A stretch of DNA of 11,744 nucleotides, from positions 1 through 11,744 of the forward strand of contig DOJA01000094.1 in assembly GCA_003511945.1 (NCBI GenBank), read 5' to 3'. The stretch comes from Phycisphaerales bacterium (GTDB taxonomy: Bacteria > Planctomycetota > Phycisphaerae > Phycisphaerales > UBA1924). Positions 7,413 through 11,744 of the stretch are shown one piece after another. A program made the position numbers and the translations under genes. Under the pieces are notes generated by a model. It saw only the letters and a list, made by a program, of their open reading frames with translations, was not told where the DNA came from and ran no database searches. Positions within the stretch are counted from its first letter, which is position 1. The number at the start of each line of letters is the position of its first letter.

Positions 7413-8839
7413 GATCGACTCCCTACGGTGGTGTCGGACGCCTGCCCCTCGGTGGGCGGGGGCGCAGCGGGTCCGATGAGTTCGTCAAGGCGCACCGCTC
7501 CGATCGACTCCGCCGCGCGGGCCTCGATCAGGCGCAGCCGTGCATCGTGCTGGGCGGAAAGAGCTCCGAGAAGGAGCAGGGGGTCGATCCGACCGAGCGC
7601 AGCGATGCGCGACACTTCGGCCAGCTGCTCGTCGGCCATGGGCACGACGGCGCCTTCGATCGCCGCGCGCTGGTCGCGCCCGGTCTCGTAGCGCTTGAGT
7701 GCTGCAGCGAGGCGGGCCGCGAGGTGCTCGTAGGTGCTGCTGAACTTCGCGCGCGCGACCTCCCGCTCCGCCTCGGCCACCGCGACCCCCTGCCGGTTGC
7801 GGTTCCAGAGTGGCACGGGCAGCGAGATGCCCAGCAGCACCCGGTCGTCGCCTTGATCGGCCGCATAACCGGGGCCGATCGTAATGTCGGGGAACTGCTT
7901 GCGGACCTCAGTGCGAAGCGATTCCTCGGCGACCGCATACTCGGAGCGCACCGCATTCAGCTCGGGGCTGTTCACTTCCATCTGCGCACGAAGCTCGGCC
8001 GCGTCCCGCACTCTCGGAGCAACGACGACCGCGGGGAGCATGACGAAGCTGACATCCGGCGCGAGGCCAAGCAGCGCAAGAATCTGCAGTCGCCGCTCGG
8101 ATTCGCGCCCCCGCGCCGCAATGAGTTCCGCCTCGCCCGCCGCGAGGGCGACCGCAAGGAGCCGGGCCTCGACACGGGTGATCGAGCCGGCCCGTTCCTG
8201 CCGATCGGCGAGTTCGGCCATCTCGCGAAGTCGCTCGACGAAGCCCGCCGTCGCCTCGGCGCGCAGGCCGGCGGCCGACCAGTCAATCCAGAGCGTGCGG
8301 AGCGCGGCCCGCGTCGCCCACTCGAGGGCGACAATGCGCACCAGAGCGCTGTGCGCCGCGGCCCCGGCTCGGGCCTTCTCAGATTCGAGCCGCCCCGAAA
8401 CGGGAAGGGTGAAACCGAGCGCGGCGCCGACCACCCAGGGCTCACCCCCCGCTCCAGAGACAATGCGCTCCATGTCAACCCCGAACACGGGGTCCGCCCA
8501 CAGGCCCGCGTGGTCGGCCTCGGCCCGGGTCACACGGGCCTGAAGGCGGGCGAGCCGAAGATCGGGATTGAACACCAAGGCGACGACTTCCCCCTCAGCG
8601 AGACTGAGTCCGTCGTCCGCGTCGAACTCTCCGGGCGGGACCCCCTCCTGCGCCGCGAGCGAGGCCGCAAGATCGCGGACGGTTCGGTCCCCAGGCGAGC
8701 GCGACAGCCACTCGTCCCGGGACGCGCGAAGATCCAGCGGGCGCGCCTCGTAGGAGCGGCAACCGATCGGCGCGCCGACCAGCGCGCCAAGCAGCACAAC
8801 AACTCTGGCGCGCCCGACCGCGGGCAAGTTGGGTGTCAT
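7409..8839 (-). CDS. TolC/CzcC-type outer-membrane efflux factor (OEP family)
   Basis: A 476-residue outer-membrane channel subunit that forms the exit duct of the tripartite metal pump. The ATG at 8839 is preferred over the one at 8902 because AGGGAG lies 8 nt upstream and it places a signal sequence at the N-terminus: a hydrophobic core (12-24), then PIG before Cys27, a probable but weak lipidation site. The family pattern appears twice. Each half has long Ala/Glu/Arg-rich helices around short beta segments. Half one includes NPDLRLARLQARVTRAEAD and the strand pair near FGVDMERI / GAALGFTLPVSGRL. Half two includes NSPELNAVRSEYAVAEESL, then LLGISLPVPLWNRNRQG, the strongest signature. The tail is a short Pro-rich extension. 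A 102-nt gap separates it from the His-rich gene before it, and its stop overlaps the adaptor start as ATGA. Confidence 0.93.
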   Translation of the reverse strand: MTPNLPAVGRARVVVLLGALVGAPIGCRSYEARPLDLRASRDEWLSRSPGDRTVRDLAASLAAQEGVPPGEFDADDGLSLAEGEVVALVFNPDLRLARLQARVTRAEADHAGLWADPVFGVDMERIVSGAGGEPWVVGAALGFTLPVSGRLESEKARAGAAAHSALVRIVALEWATRAALRTLWIDWSAAGLRAEATAGFVERLREMAELADRQERAGSITRVEARLLAVALAAGEAELIAARGRESERRLQILALLGLAPDVSFVMLPAVVVAPRVRDAAELRAQMEVNSPELNAVRSEYAVAEESLRTEVRKQFPDITIGPGYAADQGDDRVLLGISLPVPLWNRNRQGVAVAEAEREVARAKFSSTYEHLAARLAAALKRYETGRDQRAAIEGAVVPMADEQLAEVSRIAALGRIDPLLLLGALSAQHDARLRLIEARAAESIGAVRLDELIGPAAPPPTEGQASDTTVGSRS

Positions 8840-8941
8840 TCGATGCTCCCTGCTGGGTCCAGCCCGACGGACGACGCCCACGCGATGGGCGCACGACGAC
8901 AAGCGCCCGATTGGGCGGCAGTCACGCGTTGCCGTACGGAA
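8840..8941 (-). other. Operon-internal gap with two similar stem-loops
   Basis: Between the His-rich gene and the outer-membrane factor gene the minus-strand RNA can form two stems with the same arms, CGCCC and GGGCG. One encloses AATC (near 8900-8915) and the other encloses ATCGCGT (near 8877-8895). The ribosome site of the outer-membrane factor lies after both. They could attenuate read-through or mark a processing site that sets different levels of the first gene and the pump genes. The arms are short and GC-rich, so chance is possible. Confidence 0.35.
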
Positions 8942-9496
8942 TCAGATGAGCAGGGCGCGGCTGGTGCGGACGATGCGTGCCACCGGGTTGAGCGCGCAAA
9001 GATGACCAGGCGATTGCGACGCCCCGCCGGGCGAGCCCTCTTCGAGCGTCACAACCGGAGCCGCGAGGAGCGCCCATCCGACCACCGCGAACGCCGGTGC
9101 GTCCGATGACCAAGGCGCGATGGTCGCGACAGGGGTGGCGATCGGATCGTGATCCGGAAAAGTCACCAATGTCGGTTCCGATAGCGGCGTCGGTGGCTCA
9201 CCCGGCTCGTCGGGGGAGCACGGGGCCTCGTGTCCGTGCGCAGGGCACCCTTGGGGGATCAGCCCGGACTCGTGCGCCGCCACATGGAGATCCGCGAGCC
9301 GGACCGCGGCTTCCCGGGATGGCGCCGCATGCCAGTGCGTCCCGTGAGAGTGGTGCGCGTGGGAAGCGATGGTCGCGCCCCGGAGCGCACCCACGACTCC
9401 GAAAGCGAGCATGACAACCAGAGTGAGCAGCGCGACAATCCGCGACCGCAACACGCGGCGAAGCCCAGAGCCCGATGATCGGAGCGACCTCGTCAC
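8942..9496 (-). CDS. His-rich exported or membrane-anchored protein of unknown function, first gene of the metal-efflux operon
   Basis: The likely product is 184 residues from GTG at 9496. GTG at 9454 is an alternative, and the frame is open further upstream into unlikely Arg/Pro-rich sequence. Basic residues precede one strong hydrophobic segment (about 18-38), a signal or anchor. A dense histidine region follows: H46, H48, H49, H51, H54, H56, then H71 and H75. A Cys/His segment has C84, H88, H90 and C93. After a Pro-rich stretch (97-130) a second, weaker hydrophobic segment (134-149) precedes a basic end, RIVRTSRALLI. I do not recognise the family. Small His-rich exported proteins are known at the head of other metal-efflux operons (CzcI of Cupriavidus is one), and this could be an analogue. 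A role in periplasmic metal capture or sensing is inference. The start is uncertain because no ribosome site is visible. Confidence 0.7.
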   Translation of the reverse strand: MTRSLRSSGSGLRRVLRSRIVALLTLVVMLAFGVVGALRGATIASHAHHSHGTHWHAAPSREAAVRLADLHVAAHESGLIPQGCPAHGHEAPCSPDEPGEPPTPLSEPTLVTFPDHDPIATPVATIAPWSSDAPAFAVVGWALLAAPVVTLEEGSPGGASQSPGHLCALNPVARIVRTSRALLI

Positions 9497-9504
9497 GAGA
9501 TCGA

Positions 9505-9533
9505 AGACTAGCCGACCATCGGGGATCTGACAA
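9505..9533 (-). promoter_or_regulatory. Promoter candidate for the metal-efflux operon, implying a leaderless first gene
   Basis: On the minus strand TTGTCA (9533-9528, five of six bases of TTGACA) is followed after 17 nt by TAGTCT (9510-9505, three of six bases of TATAAT). The start point would fall about 9497-9500, at or just before the GTG at 9496, which has no ribosome site upstream. The weak -10 is typical of promoters that need an activator, but no operator for a known metal regulator can be named. Confidence 0.3.
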
Positions 9534-9717
9534 GCATCCGTGAGCCCGCGTGTGCGACCTCCAGTGGCGGCCGTCGGTCGGGCCAGGTCGTCAGGTGACC
9601 GGCGGCGACTCCCCTCAGGAGGTCGACGCAGGGAGTGGTGCCGCAGTGAACTGGATGGCTCGCTCTGGCGCGGCTTGATGACGGAGCAGCGGGAGTTCTC
9701 GCCCAACCCGCCGGGGA

Positions 9718-9731
9718 CCCGCGACAGCGGG
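9718..9731. repeat. Short GC stem-loop
   Basis: CCCGC (9718-9722) and GCGGG (9727-9731) are exact reverse complements around a GACA loop, flanked by further G/C runs that could extend the fold. It lies about 110 nt past the adaptor gene's stop. It may be a secondary termination structure or part of a small repeat element. Confidence 0.35.
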
Positions 9732-9764
9732 GGCCGCCAGTCGCAAGAACTCCAAAGTCGTTGA

Positions 9765-9794
9765 ACGGCGACGCAAGACTGCAAGACGGCGACG
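9765..9794. repeat. Short direct repeats
   Basis: ACGGCGACG occurs at 9765-9773 and again at 9786-9794, a 21-bp period. GCAAGAC occurs at 9773-9779 and 9781-9787 between them, and GCAAGA also at 9743-9748. Spacing of 21 bp (two helical turns) is compatible with paired binding sites on one DNA face, but the units are short. Confidence 0.4.
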
Positions 9795-9805
9795 ATGAAT
9801 CCCGC

Positions 9806-9820
9806 CCCGGGTATCCCGGG
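9806..9820 (-). terminator. Terminator-like hairpin after the HlyD-type adaptor gene
   Basis: CCCGGG (9806-9811) is repeated at 9815-9820 with a 3-base spacer, TAT. CCCGGG is its own reverse complement, so the two copies form a perfect six-pair GC stem, with a possible seventh G-U pair. It begins 19 nt past the adaptor stop (TGA at 9842-9840). No T-run follows on the minus strand, so the terminator call is tentative. Confidence 0.4.
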
Positions 9821-9839
9821 AGACCATCTCGCGCCCCTC

Positions 9840-11507
9840 TCAATCGCGCGCCGCGGTGGTCTGCGCCACCGGCTTCTTGCCCCCGGAATCCTCGGCCCGG
9901 GGCTGAGGCGGACCGCCGCGCTGGGCGGGGATGTTGGAGGCGGGCGCAGCACCAGGAGCGGACGGAGCGCCCTGCTTGGGCTCCTCGGCCTTGACGATCT
10001 GCGCCGTCGGGGGCTGACGCAGGAGCACCCGGTCTCCCTCGGCGATGCCCTCGACGATCTCGGCGTACAGGTCGCTCCGCCGTCCGATGCGGACCGGCTT
10101 CTGGTGGTACTTGGCGTCCTGCGCGGTGTAGACGAACTGGCGCCGGCCCTCGTTGAAGACCGCCTGGATCGGGACCGCGAGCGCCTGCTCGACGGTGTTG
10201 AGCGTGAGCCGCGCCTCGCAGCGCATGGAGGGCTTCAGCCCGTGCGCCTCGGCGCCCATGTCCAGCCCGATGCGGACCTCGTACTCGCGGACATTGGGGT
10301 CGCGCCACCCGCCCGACTGAGCCATGACGCCGATGGTCTCGACCGTGCCGCTGTACTTCTTCCCCAGGGCGGCGTCGATGGTGACGACCGCGTTCTGGCC
10401 CGGACGGACGCGCCCCATCAGGGCCTCGGGGATCCTCACGACCGCCATCATCTCCGTGGTGTCGGGCAGGACGATGATCTCCTGATTGGGGCGGATCTCC
10501 GTGCCGACCTCCAGCGTGCCGTTCTCGTTGTTCCACATGTTCTGGTTCAGACTGGTGGCGTAGACGACCAGCCCGTCGGTCGGGGCCTTGATGACGGCGG
10601 CCTCGATCTGCTTGCGCATCTTCGCCACCCGCTCTTCGCGCAGCTCGAACTGGCGACGCCGGTTCGTCCGGGCGGCGTCCTTGCTCGCCAGCTCGCTCTC
10701 GTTGCGGCGCTGCACGCGCTCCAGCTCCGCGTTCGACTCCTCCACATCCGAGGTCTTCTGCTTCAGGTCGCGCTCGTAGGTGAACTCCTCGTACACCCGT
10801 TGGGCCAGCTGGGTCGTCTGCAGGGCCGAGGCGGCCTCGACATAAGCCAGTTCGTCACGGTCCAGCTCGTCCTTGCTCAGGAACTCGCGGGTGAAGAGCT
10901 CACGCGAGCGTTCCAGCTTGGCCTTCAGCCGCGACTCTTCCCGTTCCGCGCGCTCGGCGTCGAGCTGCAGCTTGGTCCGCTGCTCCTTGACCTCGCCCTC
11001 CTGCCACTTGCGGAGTTCCAGCTCGTTCAGTTCGACCTTCAGCAGGGCCTGCCTCAGGGCCGACTCGTTGTCGCTCACCTGGATCTGGTAGGCGTTCTCC
11101 GCCCCGACCAATTCGCTCTTGGCCGACTCCAGTTGCAGCAGTTCATCGTCGAGCTTGGTCTGGATCTCGTCGGCGTTCAGGCGGACCAGCACATCGCCCT
11201 TGGAGACCCGCGAGCCCTCCTCGACAACCTCCACGATCGCGGCGTTCTGCTCCAGCTCGCTCCGGAGCACCGTCTGCTTACGGGCCCGGAGGTCGCCGTT
11301 GCCCGTGGCGGTGATCTCGAATGAGATGGTCGACGCCGGGACAATGTCGATCCGCTGGCCCTCGCTGTTCGAGGAGGGCTTGAACGCAAGCCACCCGCCC
11401 CCGCCCAGCGCGACCACGAGCGCCAGGACGATCACACCCTTGACCAAGGCCCCGCCTCGACGGGCCACGAGACCGGAGCGGGACGAAAGCGCTGGCAGTT
11501 GCGGCAC
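9840..11507 (-). CDS. HlyD/MacA-type periplasmic adaptor with an unusually long coiled-coil hairpin
   Basis: A 555-residue membrane-fusion protein. The start is GTG at 11507, with TGAGGAG 6 nt upstream. A cytoplasmic stub and one TM helix (about 23-41) anchor it; there is no signal cleavage site. Then come a beta start (52-85), a first lipoyl half (about 88-111, IVEVVEEGSRVSKGDVLVRL), a long helical hairpin (about 112-305) with no proline, a second lipoyl half (about 306-348, IKAPTDGLVVY), a beta-barrel (about 350-440) and a membrane-proximal domain (about 441-505, AVPIQAVF and VEGIAEGDRVLL). A low-complexity Pro/Ala/Gly tail (506-555) follows. R200, L204 and S211 fit the RxxxLxxxxxxS pattern that docks onto TolC-type channels and would sit near the hairpin tip. 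The family works with ABC, MFS or RND pumps. None lies downstream, so its partner is either upstream of the window or elsewhere. Exported substrate unknown. Confidence 0.93.
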   Translation of the reverse strand: MPQLPALSSRSGLVARRGGALVKGVIVLALVVALGGGGWLAFKPSSNSEGQRIDIVPASTISFEITATGNGDLRARKQTVLRSELEQNAAIVEVVEEGSRVSKGDVLVRLNADEIQTKLDDELLQLESAKSELVGAENAYQIQVSDNESALRQALLKVELNELELRKWQEGEVKEQRTKLQLDAERAEREESRLKAKLERSRELFTREFLSKDELDRDELAYVEAASALQTTQLAQRVYEEFTYERDLKQKTSDVEESNAELERVQRRNESELASKDAARTNRRRQFELREERVAKMRKQIEAAVIKAPTDGLVVYATSLNQNMWNNENGTLEVGTEIRPNQEIIVLPDTTEMMAVVRIPEALMGRVRPGQNAVVTIDAALGKKYSGTVETIGVMAQSGGWRDPNVREYEVRIGLDMGAEAHGLKPSMRCEARLTLNTVEQALAVPIQAVFNEGRRQFVYTAQDAKYHQKPVRIGRRSDLYAEIVEGIAEGDRVLLRQPPTAQIVKAEEPKQGAPSAPGAAPASNIPAQRGGPPQPRAEDSGGKKPVAQTTAARD

Positions 11508-11583
11508 GGGGGACTCCTCAGGCGGGGAGGCAGACGGACACAGAGGCCCGGTTCGATCGGTTCGACAACCACGGGGCCCCCGG

Positions 11584-11613
11584 ATTCTCCAGAGCAGAAC
11601 ACCACCCCAACAA
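11584..11613 (-). promoter_or_regulatory. Weak promoter candidate for the HlyD-type adaptor gene
   Basis: On the minus strand TTGTTG (11613-11608) and GAGAAT (11589-11584) are separated by 18 nt. The start point would be about 11577, giving a 70-nt leader to the GTG at 11507. Both boxes match the consensus only in part. The 143-nt gap to the upstream gene leaves room for an own promoter, but read-through from upstream is also possible. Confidence 0.22.
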
Positions 11614-11650
11614 GCGTATACCGTCCTAACTCCTCACGGCTGCCCGCTGT

Positions 11651-11744
11651 TCAGGGGTTCTGGGGGTTGGGAGAACTCGGGGAGGTCTCTGGCGGGTCCG
11701 CGGGTTCCTCGGGAACGCTCTCCCCCGGCCCCGGCCCCGGCCCC
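11651..11744 (-). CDS. C-terminal tail of an upstream gene (N-terminus beyond window)
   Basis: From the right edge the minus strand reads open to a TGA at 11653-11651. It encodes a 30-residue tail: GPGPGPGES followed by a Pro/Glu/Asp/Ser-rich stretch ending in NPQNP. Such a tail resembles the Pro-rich ends seen on the adaptor in this window. It lies 143 nt before the adaptor gene on the same strand, so it could be an operon partner (pump or channel). Too little is visible to name it, and a chance frame cannot be excluded because the DNA here is very GC-rich. Confidence 0.4.
   Translation of the reverse strand, partial: GPGPGPGESVPEEPADPPETSPSSPNPQNP
11726..11744. repeat. GGCCCC hexanucleotide tandem repeat at the window edge
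   Basis: Three GGCCCC units run to the last base of the window and may continue beyond. In the inferred minus-strand frame they encode alternating Gly and Pro. Unit gain or loss would keep the frame, so length could vary between strains without breaking the gene. Confidence 0.6.

Larger units (their letters stand above)
9497..9839. other. 343-base intergenic region between the HlyD-type adaptor gene and the metal-efflux operon
   Basis: No gene is supported. Frames across it (such as 9540-9764 plus and 9615-9827 minus) lack ribosome sites, hydrophobic patterning or recognisable motifs. It contains a hairpin just after the adaptor stop (9806-9820), a 9-bp direct repeat (9765-9794), a second stem-loop (9718-9731) and the promoter candidate at 9505-9533. 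The density of short repeats in about 120 bases suggests a small repetitive element or a regulatory patch. Confidence 0.5.

Noticed and set aside
4572..7691. A very long (over 1000 codons) plus-strand open frame opposite the pump, adaptor and channel genes
   Set aside because: It is the antisense of three genes with clear family motifs. Its product is rich in Arg, Asp, Gly and His with no domain, as is usual for antisense frames of GC-rich genes.
9497..9952. The upstream extension of the His-rich protein frame
   Set aside because: The frame is open to 9952, but the added residues are Arg/Pro/Ser-rich and it would overlap the end of the adaptor gene and its terminator-like hairpin. The promoter candidate also lies inside it.
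9795..11324. A 509-residue plus-strand open frame opposite the HlyD-type adaptor
   Set aside because: It is a Leu/Asp/Arg-rich antisense frame. The minus strand carries a full adaptor with TM, lipoyl and coiled-coil signatures and a good ribosome site.
1..11744. CRISPR arrays, tRNA or rRNA genes, insertion sequences, integrases or phage genes
   Set aside because: I saw no evenly spaced repeats, cloverleaf or rRNA sequence, transposase or integrase motifs, or terminal inverted repeats with target duplications.

Overview
This 11.7 kb window is GC-rich, and every gene I can support lies on the minus strand, so transcription runs from high to low coordinates. Signal sequences, Gly/Pro-rich tails, GTG starts and a secreted protein built of Cys-containing beta modules suggest a planctomycete, perhaps of the Phycisphaerae. 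That placement rests on family resemblance only; the window holds no rRNA or other marker gene.

Layout, in transcription order. (1) 11651-11744: the last 30 codons of an upstream gene, ending in a Gly-Pro/Pro/Glu-rich tail. (2) 11507-9840: a membrane-anchored HlyD/MacA-type periplasmic adaptor with a very long coiled-coil hairpin and a TolC-docking RLS pattern. A GC hairpin follows its stop, and no pump gene lies beside it in the window. (3) 9839-9497: a 343-base gap with hairpins, short repeats and a promoter candidate placed so that the next gene could be leaderless. (4) 9496-2182: a five-gene heavy-metal efflux operon. It encodes a His-rich exported protein of unknown function, a TolC/CzcC-type outer-membrane factor, a CzcB/CusB-type adaptor, a CusA/CzcA-type RND pump and a His-rich lipoprotein of unknown function. 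From the outer-membrane factor on, the genes are joined by ATGA overlaps or a 3-nt gap. (5) 2181-1742: a 440-base gap with several hairpins and a good sigma70-like promoter. (6) 1741 to the left edge: the N-terminal 580 residues of a secreted multidomain protein that continues beyond the window.

The RND pump, adaptor and outer-membrane factor should form a complex that expels metal ions across both membranes. The two proteins of unknown function at the ends of the operon, the adaptor's C-terminus and one pump loop all carry histidine clusters. This hints that periplasmic metal capture or sensing is built into the operon. The pump has the proton-relay acidic residues of the family. It lacks methionines at two of the three positions that define copper/silver transport in CusA, so the metal cannot be assigned from sequence. 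No metal-responsive regulator is present in the window.
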